Of a DNA stretch of 64,000 bases, positions 49,931 to 61,679 are shown piece after piece (position 1 is the first letter of the stretch; each line of letters starts with the position of its first letter). The stretch lies in the NCBI GenBank assembly GCA_000697475.1, contig JNEU01000511.1, positions 44,999 through 108,998 of the forward strand. Reading direction: 5' to 3'. Origin of the DNA: Lichtheimia corymbifera B2541. Lineage: Eukaryota > Mucoromycota > Mucoromycetes > Mucorales > Lichtheimiaceae. The notes beneath the pieces are model-generated. The model was not told where the DNA came from, did no database searches, and saw only the letters and a program-made list of their open reading frames with translations. Position numbers and translations under genes: made by a program.

Positions 49931-51963
49931 TGGGCTGCAGTGGGTTGCTGCACACTTTTTTGCTGGTGAGTTGGTTCAGAGGAGGTTTTGGATGTTGGTA
50001 GCAGGACGAGGAGGAACTACTACTCACACACACATGCGAGCGCGTGCAGTAGAATTAGAACGCAATATGTTATTGATGGAAAAATAAAAAGACTAAAGTC
50101 GATAAGCAAATTTGGGAAAGAGGAAGGAAGAATTGTACTTTGTGGAGAAATAAAGGGTGAAAATGTGATGTTGTTGTTGTTGTAAATGTATGTTTAGTTT
50201 GTTGGTGATGGGGCTGCTCTTTTTACAAGAGCAACAAGAATTGAAGAAGAGTGTATAAGAGAGCGATAGGGAAAAAGAAAGGGAGCAACATATGCGGGAG
50301 AAGCAGCTGAACGTTTTATATATATCATAAGACACGCACACTCACCTCACACACATACACACAATCGGCATAGACAACGACGACGATGTGATATTATGTC
50401 CTATTTAGGGATTAGTACCGCATGACGCTTAGCTGCGCTGCCTGCCTTTTCACGCCGCTGCTGCTGCTGCTGCTGCTGGGATAAGTAAACGACTTGCGGC
50501 ACAAGGAGATGCAGGCACAGCACAACACAGCAATTGCTACATGACGACGAATAAGAGGCACGAATCAAAATGCAAAAAGACAAGCACCGACAGGGCCTAA
50601 ATGGGATATCCCGGGCAACCAATCATTGCCGTCATGCAATATAGCTACTGCGTTCCTTTTTGCGCACATGGCCCCCACATCCCAATATAGCAAGCATCTT
50701 TTTCTCGCTTTCCCTGTCATCCTCATCATCCCAATGTTGTTATCCTAATATATCAATCATGGGTCTTTAGAGAGTGCCACCGCCGCCACAATAACACCAG
50801 CATGATGCTTTTCGGTTAAGTAACAACTGAGCACTTCAGATGACTACCAACTAGCGTAAACGAAGTAATAGCTGACAGGTCATGTCGAAAGCTACAAATC
50901 CAGAAATAGAAGGAATTGGCTTGTTTATGACTTGAACGAAGCATATGGATCACACACCATTGGGCGTAATCATATCGCATCCATGACATTGGCTCCTCTC
51001 TTTATTCAACATATTCCTCATCCATACAGCATGATATACAAATATACAATTTTCATTGTTTAACCCTATTTGCTTGCAGCTAATGTTAACAATGAACATA
51101 TTCCCAGGTGCTGATATTGACCACAACAAGCGATTATGATTGAAACGTATCATCTCTTTATTATGGGTGATCTCCAAAGGGGTGTGTGAGTGTGTGTGTG
51201 TCAGATGACAGCTGCGTGTCGTTGCACAAGCAGTGGGTGATGTAATTGATTCGATTCTGCCCGACAATAATGAGACACATTCTCGAATCACCTGAGCTTT
51301 GTTGCTACGTGTACGAGAAAAAGCTTGTTGATCAAACAAAAGATGATTCGTGCAACACTATCCAACTCCGTTCCTGGAACTCATACACGCGTTCCACTAC
51401 GATCCTTCATATTACTGATTACGCATCTTTTTCTTATACGCGCAACCGTAAGGAGAGGATCGATTATGATGCAGGCTGTATATCGAAACTACCTGGGTCA
51501 CGTTACCGTCTGGTCTCTGTGCTGCTTGTGCATGGAATCTCTTATTGTTCAACCACCAACCTTATCTCCTCTTGCATACATACATACCTGTGCCTGCTGA
51601 AAGCAAAAGATCTACGCACACAAAAATAACGCGTAATGCATGTGTGTGTTCGGAGATCGTTGAGATTAGCAATGCATAGGAGCATCATCTTTTTCAAAAA
51701 TTGCACTGGGTGGTTGGAAACGCAAGGTACTACTAGCCTACACACAATGAAAACACCGATATGGCCCTCATGTCTTGTTGATTATGGGGGTCACCATTAG
51801 GCGGGAAAAGCCGAATTGGCTTCATTGTATAACCAAAAGCATAAAGAGAATGTCCCTCCCACCAAAGATCTCAACAACCCCTGACTTTTTTCTTTAGCCT
51901 AGCTCAATGAGTCCATGTTGTGTAATAGTGAAGAATGATATTGTATTTGATGCTTGAATCAAA
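49931..51963. other. Intergenic region, 2.0 kb
   Basis: No gene supported. A CTGCTG repeat (50457-50478), a GTTGTTGTT run near 50170 and a GTGTGTG run near 51185 are the main simple sequences. The part near 50000-50340 is probably 5' UTR/promoter of the coiled-coil gene; the part near 51700-51960 is probably 3' UTR of the NADH dehydrogenase gene. A 127-codon plus frame at 51246-51629 has no recognisable content. Confidence 0.4.
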
Positions 51964-54067
51964 CTATACTGTGGAAATATCTCGGCCAAACAGGGCTGCT
52001 TTCGACCAATCTATACTCAGATTCAACCTCGTACGCATGCTAACTTGCTTGCTCCAATACACGCTTCGCCATAGATACATGGCCCATAATCCACCAACCA
52101 TCTTGTATCCCCATCCAAACTCGCCGACAGCCGTATTGCCAAGGTATGCCAAAGCGCCAAGATTACGATATCGGAATGGCCCAACGGTTTCATCGATATC
52201 CTCATCACCCTTGATGAGCTGTGTTAGGAGCTTGCCGATATAAGCGCCTTGCTGATTTGCTAGTTGTGCCGTCTAAATATTTTTAAATGAGCTCAATACA
52301 TGGTGGATTGACATATGAATTGTGATATGCGACTTACAGCAGGATAATGAGTCATCTTTTTGTCAATGTCGAGCAGCATTTGCTTCATTTCTTCGATATC
52401 AAGGGTGCCGCTCTTATCAACATCGTAGGTCTCAAACATCTTGACAAGTTCACCAATATGCTGCCTTGAGAACGGATATTGCTTTCGCATGTAATCGATG
52501 GCATCAGCGAATTCGTCAAATTGTAATACGCCATCTTTGTTCCTATAAAGTCATCACGTGGTAAGTATACTTGCTCTTTCCATCATGTGCCCGCCACACA
52601 TTCTTACTTGTCTGCTGTCTCAAAGATCTCCACAATGTGCTCCCTAATCTTTGGGTTCTCGACAGTGGCACAATCTCCGATAGCAAATACGGATGCATCT
52701 TCCACACCTTGCACACGGCAAAAGCAATCGGTTTGCAGAGCACGAGTGTGTTGCTGGATACCAAGTTTCTCGGCAAGGTTTTTCACAAAGGGAGTCATGG
52801 CTATGTAAGTGTGAATGTATATAAGCATCATACATATACCCCTGGATGAATAAAAATATGCTTACCAATACCAGTAGACCACATGCACAATCCATATGGC
52901 ACTTCTCTATAGACCGGTGGATCCGTATTCTTGTATCGGTACACGACCTTATCTTCGTCAATGCGTTCCACACGTGCATCAGTAACTACGCGAATGCCGC
53001 TGCGTTCAAATCGCCGTTGAGCATATTCACTGATCTTGACATCAAATGTGTTGAGAATATGATCCCGTGATTGGATGATGGTAACCTTAATATCCTCTCT
53101 CAAGATCTTGGGGAACTACCGTAACCTTCAATCAATGATCAAATAGCAAACTTTGTCATTATCCCCTTACCCATTTGACAAGATCCTCATTCATCCAATC
53201 ATACAATTCAGCAGCAAATTCGACACCTGTGGGACCACCACCACAAACGACAAAACTGAGCAATCGTTCTCGTTCTTCTGGAGGTGTGGATGGTAATGCA
53301 GCCTTTTCAACGTTCTTGGTGATCCTGCGTCTTACAGAAATGGCATCTTGGATTGTCTTTAAGCGGAACGTGTTTTCAAGACCTTGGACACCATGTGTGA
53401 TACTGGTTGATCCCACAGCAATTACGAGCTTGTCGTATGGCACATAAAAGTTTACCTTCCCATCCTGGCTTGTAACTTCTACAAGCTTATGTTCCAAATC
53501 GACATCAACGGCACGCCCTTCAAGAAAATGCCCATGTACACGCGCAACAATTTTACGCAAAGGTTCAAGCAAGGATCTCATCTCTAGTGTGCCCTGTATA
53601 TACCATGTATGATTAGACTTCGTTTTTCTTGTCCACGGATCATGTATATGTCTTACCACTGTGGCACTTGGTAACAGGGGAGTGAACAAAAAGTAATTGT
53701 TATCACTGATCAGCGTCACATTGTAGTCATCCTTGTTGAGATTCTTGATCGTCGACACAGCGCCCCAACCTCCACCGAGAATCACCAACCGCGGCTTGTT
53801 CAGCTTTTGCATCGTCTCAGGTTGATCATCATCAAGCTGATGAGTGACAATCGGAAGGTTCTTTGTGCCACCAGTCACCGGATGAAGAGCCAATGTGGGT
53901 ACATGCTTGTGTGCGCCTTGTGCAATACCAATATATTCAATGTCATGTCGCATATAATAAACAAAACTCCCTGCCAACCCGGCAATGGCAGTCGCTGGCA
54001 AAATCACGCGCGGGCGAGTAATTCGATGAATGGCATTACGTGCATGTTGCCATATGTAGCGACGCAT
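51964..54067 (-). CDS. Alternative (type II) NADH dehydrogenase with two EF-hands
   Basis: Non-proton-pumping mitochondrial NAD(P)H:ubiquinone oxidoreductase. Exons: 54067-53657, 53593-53171, 53115-52866, 52800-52608, 52542-52338, 52272-51964; 596 aa. The N-terminus MRRYIWQHARNAIHRITRPR is a basic mitochondrial presequence followed by a hydrophobic segment, as in external (NDE/NDB) enzymes. FAD-binding fold ILGGGWGAV (about 110-118) and NAD(P)-binding fold CGGGPTGVEF are intact, and AIGDC marks the second FAD contact. Two EF-hand loops follow in exon 5: D425-x-N-x-D429-G and D466-V-D-K-S-G ending at E477, inserted between the Rossmann core and the membrane-anchoring C-terminus. Calcium control of NADPH oxidation from the intermembrane side is inferred from the N. 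crassa NDE1 and plant NDB families. Confidence 0.95.
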
Positions 54068-54929
54068 AGTGTGGTGTGGTATATAACAATGAGCAAAGAA
54101 AAGGAACAAAGAAAAAAGAACAGCAACCTCCAAGCGAGAACCGGACAACACAATGCGCACAAGCTTTCCGCCTCGGATAAATTATAAAGTTAGTGGAAGA
54201 TTTCCTGGGGTTTCAGAATGATATGTTCATCATCGTTTTTTATTGCAAGGGATTGCGGATTTGATGGATTAACCGATCATGGCAAGGTACATTCCAACTA
54301 CTACGAAAGTCTTGTATCATGGATAAATTGTAGGAAACCCAGCTTGTACAACGTGGTTGCTCTTGCATGCTGCATGATTGCTTGTTTGTTGTGTAGCGAT
54401 GATGCAAGGTCACGTCAAATAATCAGTCAACTGGCTTGCTCCGCATTGGGTTCCGAAAATACTGCTCACCATAAGGGAGAATAACGTAATCCGTATCATC
54501 CCCATCATCATGTCAGCATCCCAAAATAAAGCTCCATGTTGTTGTCAAATGTTGAAATAGTACACCGCAACGGTATCGGTTATAAAATGTGGGTGTTGAT
54601 CATTGCGATACGTTTCTCAGTCGAATATCCATTCGATGGTTGGATTCTGATAGGGACTTCTTCCACGTGCGGTTTCTAGCACAAAGAGAAAATATGAACG
54701 GTACATAGGATGTCTTTCCCTTGTACAAAATAGCATCCACTCCGAGGAAATCAGGTACATCTTCGTATGTGAATTGGTTGGTAGAGTCTCTCTTGATTGT
54801 TGTTTGAATGTAAAAGGACGTACGTCGTTGCCGGTACTGTTATTGATTCAGCTGTTGTTGATCCATCTGATGTTGTTTTTGTCACTGCTGCCGAAGGTGA
54901 GAACTCCATATGGCACCATCCCTCTCTAT
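54068..54929. other. Start of accessory island 2, no supported gene
   Basis: The first 120 bases are probably the 5' UTR and promoter of the NADH dehydrogenase gene. The rest contains only short open frames without recognisable content. Confidence 0.35.
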
Positions 54930-55331
54930 CCTGCCGGCAAATAACTTGTCCATTTCATTCTTCCGTGTCATTTGTGATTTGCTGTGCGATGTCACCATTG
55001 GCTAAAACCTATATTACCAAGTGGCCCTTTATTAGTACATCAAATCAAGTGCCCTTAGAAGAGCTCTTACCAGCTGAAGACAATAAGGTCACTTGAAGCA
55101 CCAAGATACTTGTTGAACATCGGCAAAACTGATTCCACCCAAAATGACCGCTCAGCATCCTGGTCGAAAAGTTGTCGTGTCGAGATACCCCAAAAATCGG
55201 TCAAGGTGAGTGAAATGACACGGAAAAAAGCATCGCTCTTGCTCATCCAAAGCTCCTGATTTCGACTGGTGAGCCCATAGACAAGCTTGCTAGTGATTGC
55301 CGATCGGTGGCGTTCTTCTCTCGAATATCAC
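54930..55331 (-). pseudogene. Partial duplicate of the family B gene
   Basis: Aligns with 57476-57966 of the intact gene in the same orientation, roughly 85% identical in the best part (55096-55250; ACTGATTCCACCCAAAATG and CCCAAAAATCGGTCAA blocks). It covers the end of exon 3, intron 3 and the start of exon 4, so it is a genomic, not processed, copy. About 80 bp corresponding to 57838-57917 are deleted and frames are broken. Similarity stops abruptly at 55331, after AATATCAC, where unrelated sequence begins. Confidence 0.85.
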
Positions 55332-56000
55332 CCAGGAAGGACAGCTCGATGTAGTCTTGCTTTCTTGCGCAGGCTTCATTCTCGCGTTGCTTCAAGCCCC
55401 ATCATTTTCTAGGATGATCTGCCGCTTTCTTGGCTTTGTCCAGTCCTTGTGGCAGGTGAGCATGCATTCATGGCTATGGGTATGAACATTTAGAAATCAA
55501 TCTTTCGAAGCAAATCATGTGAGATACCTACACGATGTTCTTGGTTTTCTGCATCAACGAAATGGCCTTTCAAGACTTTGCAAGATTGGATACCCCCATG
55601 GACATACAATGCATTTGGATGAATGACCCTAAAAGCATGAAAGTTAGTAGCCTATCTATTTATGGTTAGCACTACTTACTGATTGATGCCTTCGTCAACA
55701 TAGCTGTATGGTCGTAAGGATTGTACAATCATCAACTGGATATTACTGATACCACATCATGTTAGCAATGAAACCAACATGGGCTGTTCATGCTTTTTCA
55801 CCCCTACCTGAGTGCCAGATGCACACATTACGATATAGTAAGGCCTTGCGTGTATTGGTACCATCCTCTTGCCATCCGCTTCCGTTTGCTTGCATTGGCC
55901 ACAACCCTCGCAAGGGTACGATAATCATCATCCACTTCCTATGGATCAGTATCAACACATGCACCATCACCTTTACCCAGTATCCGATGTGCTATGTCTA
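55332..56000 (-). pseudogene. Remnant of an unknown gene with preserved splice sites
   Basis: Read on the minus strand, three protein-like exons connect through consensus introns: a segment with YPCEGCGQCKQTEADGK and YYIVMCASGTQ (about 55918-55808), a segment with LMIVQSLRPYSYVDEGINQ (about 55738-55673) and a segment with VIHPNALYVHGG and HFVDAENQEHRV (about 55629-55534). CTAAC branch points remain in both introns. Upstream of about 55920 the frame is lost, and other frames also look protein-like, suggesting frameshifts. At its 3' side it abuts the truncated family B copy. The CxxCxxC block hints at metal binding. No family recognised. Confidence 0.45.
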
Positions 56001-56315
56001 CGCCTACCTATGCAATTCTGGGACTCGGCAGCTCATCTTTTGTCGCAAAAGCCTTGAGTGTGGTTGTGGGAATGACAGCCAATGTTGCACATCGTGTTGC
56101 TCTCTGCTTAAATGGTGATAGTTGGGACAAATCAGCACGCTTCGTATCGCCACATGCGTTTCAGTTGAATGAGTGAGTGAAAGCAGCAGTACGTGGAGGG
56201 AGAGAGAGGGACATTTTCATGCACAGCAATCCCGCAATATGATTTATTCGAGCGACATTTACTGCGTTATTGATTGGTTTGGCGTCTGGTGCATAGCTTG
56301 GATTGTTCCCATCAG
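56001..56315. other. Unassigned stretch in accessory island 2
   Basis: No supported gene; may contain further decayed sequence of the neighbouring remnant. Confidence 0.3.
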
Positions 56316-56534
56316 TTATCGGCAAGAATAGTGTGGGAATGTGTTTGGAGGGGTGCCAGAGATCTCGTGGACATGGACCTTCCTATTGCAGGCGCTACAC
56401 TCGCCATTCATTTCTTGCTGCTGGACTGGAAGCTTTTGGACGACCTTCAATAGGGCACTCCTTGATTTGATACCACTCTCATCTTCTTGTATGTGTGATA
56501 TAAACAACCATGATTCAATCTCTTTTTTTGGCAT
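56316..56534 (-). CDS. Small ORF with a CxxC motif, 72 aa
   Basis: A complete ATG-to-stop frame. The N-terminal half is charged (MPKKEIESW, then IQEDESG); the C-terminal half has CSACNRK and a distant Cys in HYSC, a possible half zinc-binding site. It could be a tiny gene, one exon of a larger gene, or a gene-family fragment like its neighbours. No relative recognised and no nearby splice extension found. Confidence 0.25.
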   Translation of the reverse strand: MPKKEIESWLFISHIQEDESGIKSRSALLKVVQKLPVQQQEMNGECSACNRKVHVHEISGTPPNTFPHYSCR

Positions 56535-56960
56535 TCTAGTAGACCACCTTTTGATATCGTCGTTTTATGTTTACAGAGCAAAAACAAAGATGTAATGCAC
56601 ATGCATGTACTACATGATTGGGACATATGGTTGCTACTTGGTTTATTATCGCTATTGTTGGAGTGATAGATGATGGCTATTGTTAGTCATGGGAATACAA
56701 AGGGGTGTTATCGTATGCGTAGTTGCATGTCGCGGCTTAACAAAGGATATATGTAGGCGACGAGTGGATGCATGACTGCTGCCACCATAACAAACGCAGT
56801 ATTTGAAAACCTTTATGCCTTTTAATCATGTCGCTAGTGATCCTTGTTTATGGATGAATATATACAAAATGGAAGGAATACAATGAGATGTGGTTGGATA
56901 CAATGATGTGATAGGAGATAATGATGTGATTGGATACAAGTGCTAAGTTTAAACACTGAC
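56535..56960. other. AT-rich spacer
   Basis: No gene supported. Contains a short imperfect repetition of GATGTGAT/GGATACAA motifs (56883-56940) just after the stop side of the family B gene. Confidence 0.4.
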
Positions 56961-58831
56961 TCATGGGATGATTATGTTTGATTCCTTCAAGCGATAGCGG
57001 ATCGTGTCCTTGAATTCAACAGGTAAAAGAAGGTTCTTCTCTTGGAGCAACGTACTACGGATATCCTGCTGTTTTTGTAACTCAATCTAATACAAGGAAG
57101 TACGTAAGCGCAAAGTAATCGAAAAATTTCCAATCACTTACATGCAACGTGCATAATAGTTCAAAAACTTTCATAAACTCAACTCGATTCACCCATTGCG
57201 TTGGTATTTGGGCACTTCGTAATTCCACTACTCGCCAAGCATGCTCATCGTGAATCGTGGTTTTCAACAGGGTGATCGTTCCTTTCACACATTGTACACC
57301 AAATATAGCCAATTCCTTTGCCGTATCAAATGATCCATCCTGGTACTTCAAAAGTTCCATCCGCAATGAGTCCGTACTCATCATAATCAACTTCCATGTG
57401 TCTGACATTGTGTGATCAATTTTCTCCGCCGAGTAGCAACTTGATGATTCCATGAGTACCATTTCCGAGTCACCATCCCTGCCCACACCGTCGGCAAACA
57501 ACTTGTCGGTGTCATTCTTCCATATGCCTGGTATGATCTGGGATTTGTTGTGAGACACCACCATTGACTCACACCTATAACATCAAGTCCCCTTATTAGT
57601 ATATCAAATCAAACATCCTTAGAAGAGTTCTTACCAGCTGAAGACAATGAGGTTGTTGGAGGCACCAAGATACTTGAACATGGGCACAACTGATTCCACC
57701 CAAAATGACCGCTCAGCATCCTGGTCAAAAAGCCTTCTTGTCGAGATACCCCAAAAATCGGTCAAAGTGAGCGCGATGACACGGAAAAAAGATCGCTCGT
57801 TCTCATTCCAATCCCCTGATTGTGATTGGTGAGTCCATAGGCTCAAGGGAAATGTGTCGTAAGGGACATCGTTCTTCATGAGCGCAGCTAAGCATTGAAA
57901 TGCATTGTGAAATGATTTCAAGCTTGCTAGTGATTGCTGATCCGTGGCGTTCTTCTCTCGAATATCACGTAATGCTGGTGTCATCAATGAAAGTGGTGTT
58001 CCTGATAATGCAACTTGACAGCGGGACCGTAACTGTTGTATCTGCATGATCGTCAATTTTGGTTTTTCAGGAGTATGGTTGGCAAGTGGTGCTGGACCAG
58101 CGAAAAAGTCGCGTGCAGCATTCTCTGGCTATATGACACGGCTATTAGACATTATCTTCATAACCACATCATGTATTTTCGATACTTACAATATCCCTCC
58201 ACAGCTTTTCAAGGTCATCCTCCTCAATCTCTTCGACTTCATCTTCATGCTCCTCCACCATATCCTCCGCATTGCCATCATTTCGTGCATTCCCTTGTGT
58301 GTGTGATGAAACGGTTAATGTCAGAAAGAAAACAATGATTATCAAATTAGACATACCATCAAGGTGTTCAATAGCAGATGAGACAAGTGGATCAAATGAG
58401 CGTTCAGTGATAGCAGCGGCAGCAGACATTCCTCTACTCGCAAGATGCTGAGTGGCTTCTCGAATTTCCGAGTCCTCCAAAGAGACCTTCCTTGCTGTGT
58501 ATGCTTCCAAAAAATCGCGTTTGAACTTGTCAGAATTGGAGTAATCATAGCAGTTGGATGCATATCGGGCGAGCTGAGTAGAGGAATTGGATGATATAGA
58601 TATGGCTTTGAAGCATTCGCGGATGTGCTGAAGTGCTTGGGAAGAGGTCGTGCCCTTGCATTTTGTGGTATCAATGTTCGCGACAAGCTTGGTAGGCTGC
58701 GTCCAATCAACCACCGGCGCGTTGAGGAAACCACTTGGGAAGTTTTTGATGTTTGCTTCCTTGACCTTGTAGTTCTTTATTCGTTGCCCAGGCTGAGGCT
58801 TGGCTATGCGCCCGCTGCAATCTTTGCCCAT
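56961..58831 (-). CDS. Lineage-specific family B protein, 543 aa, intact
   Basis: Five exons: 58831-58357, 58293-58190, 58128-57635, 57574-57142, 57086-56961. All junctions keep frame and have consensus signals; the first intron is 63 nt and could be retained in frame, adding a hydrophobic stretch. The N-terminal third is basic then helical. An acidic run (VEEHEDEVEEIEEDD) follows near residue 180. The C-terminal half has ADGVGRDGDSEMVLMESSS, then HTMSDTWKLI and VVELRSAQIPTQW. I associate this C-terminal pattern with a large uncharacterised protein family in Mucorales genomes. The order Asp-Gly ... hydrophobic strand ... Glu-Ser could be a modified PD-(D/E)XK nuclease core, but the usual Lys is Ser here, so activity is doubtful. 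Being intact among pseudogenes suggests it is retained or young. Confidence 0.72.
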
Positions 58832-59551
58832 GGTCGATTAAGAAGTGTTGCAATGGAGACACAAGACGGGCGTGAACAAAGGAGCTGCGCATGTCTGAAT
58901 CATTTCCGCCATTTATTTTAATCGCTGTCTCAAATATAGGCGACTGTGTGGAAGGCGCGGCCTTAAATCATGTTTGAGCTCTGAAATTTTCCCTCCTTTG
59001 ACTTCTACTGGTTGGCAAACCTTGTGCGGTAGCGCTAGTAATAAGGACGATTGTAGTTGCCACGCCCCATGCTCTCGTTAGCTTTGGGTACAATCAACAT
59101 GTCGGTTACTCAGCCCTCAAGCTCAAGGGAAGATTCCTAATCTAAGCGGAGTACTCGCACTTTTTTGAAGTGCCACCTTCGTTACGGCGGGCAGCTGATT
59201 GGCTTCGTTGTCATGGTCACAGTGGAATGCTTCAAAACTTTCGTCCTTTAGTCATTGCCGTCAGAATACTCTGAGCCATGCGGATGAAGGTTTTGAAGTT
59301 GAGAATTGGAGGGAAGTATGATCAATTCACACAGGCTGATATAGATATCTAATGCTTGCTCTCAGTTGTATAGTGGCAAGAATGATCGACAACAATGGTA
59401 ACCATGGCGACAATTACAAAAACAAGCATGGTCGACTTTTCCTCTTCAAAGATGTTGTACGATTCATACTGTGCCATCCAAAGGAACATTCAAGATTCAA
59501 TAGATTGTCCTTTTCCATGTATTTATTAAAAGTTTGCTTTATCCTCAGTGT
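58832..59551. other. Spacer upstream of the family B gene
   Basis: No gene supported. Plus-strand frames at 58625-58921 and 59352-59555 are short and unremarkable. The first 150 bases upstream of the ATG at 58831 may be its promoter. Confidence 0.35.
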
Positions 59552-60576
59552 CTAATGAATCTTTAATTTGCCATGAGTGTAATGGGGGATCACTTGGGAG
59601 TAGTAAAATGGGAGATCTGACACCAGGCCGTGATCCACAAGCGTTTTGAAACGAGTAGTACGTGAGAATGCGCTATCGAGACGCGCAGCAGTATAACACC
59701 AAAGTTTGCCAAGACATATGGTTAAGAAAGGAGGAGGCCAACGCTCACCCAACACGAGATAATACGGATACGATGCCATTCTTCCTTGATGCGCTGTCGT
59801 ACGGGTAATAGCATAGCTATCCGAGAACGTTCATGAGTATACTCAAATGTAGAGCAGTTGTACAATGAGCATCATACCTTTGGATTTTGAGATGAACCAT
59901 GCTTTCCTTTCGATATTGGATGTCCTTCCCACCAAGATTATTATCAACATTGTAGCAATCCTTTGCTTGCAGCTCCACCACCAGAATTAGGTGCAGCATT
60001 CGTGCTTTGTGACCAATGCCTTATTACTCCATCAAAGCCATCCAACATGTTCAATCTATCATAAATCCAGTGTGAGATCACAGCCAATCCATCCCGCTTC
60101 CTTATCAACATACCCATCCAAAAGTAGCAACGAAATGATGAAGCCTCCCTTGTGACAGCCATGGAAAGAGTACTCAAGACGTCCTCGTGGTTCTTGTACC
60201 TGGAAGGAACAACAAGCTACACTCAAACTTTAGTATCACAACGTTCAACTTGAATAATAAACGAAATGCAGCGTTCAACGTACATGTATTGGATTGGGAG
60301 CTTGGGCCATGGGTAGATCGCGCGTGTCTGTTGCTGAAGGCTCTCTTCTCATTCGGGGTGTGCTGCCATTGACCACCTGTTCACCCATTGTCGCTGTGTA
60401 TTGAAGGTCATGACGGTAGTTAAAGTATTGTACTTTGTATATAGAGGCAACCTTACCTTATTCAGTGAAACGGAAAAGGAGAAGACGCTGCTCTTTTTTG
60501 TTCCTCCTGCCGCCCTGAATTTATACAAGGCATCCCCGCCAGCTATAGCTGCTGGCTTAATATGTACAGCAAGCAT
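59552..60576 (-). pseudogene. Decayed gene of unknown family
   Basis: Read on the minus strand, coding-like pieces appear in order but in different frames. The first (about 60576-60470) starts MLAVHIKPAAIAGG. The second (about 60400-60285) contains MGEQVVNGSTPRMRRE and ends PNPIH at a GTACGT donor. The third (about 60198-60060) starts VQEPRGRLEYSFHG and contains LLLLDGYVDKEAGWIG. Further pieces contain DGVIRHWSQSTNA and VVELQAKDCYNVDNN...KDIQYRKES (about 60040-59880). At least two frameshifts and several stops separate them. The ELQ/KD arrangement resembles a PD-(D/E)XK-type strand, but this is speculative. Confidence 0.45.
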
Positions 60577-61179
60577 ACCCTATATATTTGGATCAATATG
60601 AATAATCACAATACGTAGAGAATTTCCTTGAGCGTAATCATCGCAACCAAGCTATTCATGATTTTACTTTGGCCCGAGCTGGCATTCATCAATTAGGCCC
60701 GTGCGCTTCATTTATGCAGCTCAACTCCCCCACACCCAACCATAAATGCATTCATCCATCCATGATAAATACTCATATAAAGCATTACATTGATAGATCT
60801 TCTTTATTGGACTTGTTTACTTATGTACCTTCCTAAAGGCAATCATCATCATCATCCATTTGTGCAGTAACCTGTAAACACGTGATTGTGTAACTACCAC
60901 GTGCTATTTCACTCAGCTCGTCATCTTTCCGTTCATGCAATTGATACCATCCACTAGGAGAAAGCAGCTTCATCACGCTACAGCGAGCATATGTAAAACA
61001 CAAAGGTACCTGTACCTCTAAACTTTGCAATGAAACGTGGTTTCTTTAATCGAACAAAGTTGCTCGGTGGGGTCAACAGGATCTTGTGTGGAAGTTTCGC
61101 GATCGAGGTGAGCGATCTCGGAGCATGAGCCGTTCAACCTACCTAATGTTCTCTTTCACCAGCTTTGCGTTCATTATTC
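60577..61179. other. Unassigned stretch with a possible diverged repeat R core
   Basis: No gene supported. Bases 61045-61125 (AAAGTTG-CTCGG ... ATCTTGTGTGGAAGTTTC ... CGAGGTGAGCGATCTCG) look like a strongly diverged core unit of repeat R. Confidence 0.3.
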
Positions 61180-61660
61180 TAATAATGAAACATACCATTT
61201 TTAATGAATGAAGTTGATCAGCATGTCCCAACAAAGCATCTTACCAAGTTTCAAATTCGAGATGGGGAATCCCAAGGAAATGCATACTGTCTGGCTTTTT
61301 CATGCATCCGGACGGGTACCCAATTTCCGCCGGTCATAGTAAACCCCTCATTACACCCTCCCATTCATAATTTTCAAATCAAGCGTGATGTTTTTAGTAT
61401 GATAAAGTTGATCAGCGTGAAAATGAGCATATTGTGTGCAAGTTTCAGGTTCGAAATAGGCAATCTCAAGGTTATGGGCCGTCCATACTGCATATAATAC
61501 CATCCATTTATCGTCCGACGCCCCCATTTTAATTCTCACAATGAAGCCTGCGACTTTAACATGAATAGTGTTGTTCAGCATATCAACGCCCAGCGCCCTG
61601 ACCAAGTTTCATGATGAAGGTGGACAACGGCGGGGGTGTGCACTATACACCCTACTTGCG
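61180..61660 (+). repeat. Diverged relative of repeat R
   Basis: Carries the same two core units as repeat R (starting 61208 and 61406), joined by the same intervening block (CCGGTCATAGTAAACCCC). A third degenerate core lies near 61560-61640. The downstream TATTTAAT/CT-tract part of repeat R is missing. It forms a near-tandem arrangement with the full copy that follows. Confidence 0.65.
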
Positions 61661-61679
61661 TTCCGTTCATCCGTCGTAC

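Noticed and set aside
58294..58356. Retained hydrophobic segment in the family B protein as a membrane anchor
   Set aside because: The 63-nt stretch begins GTATGT, ends CACAAG and has a TTAAC branch point, so it is more likely an intron, although retention would keep the frame.
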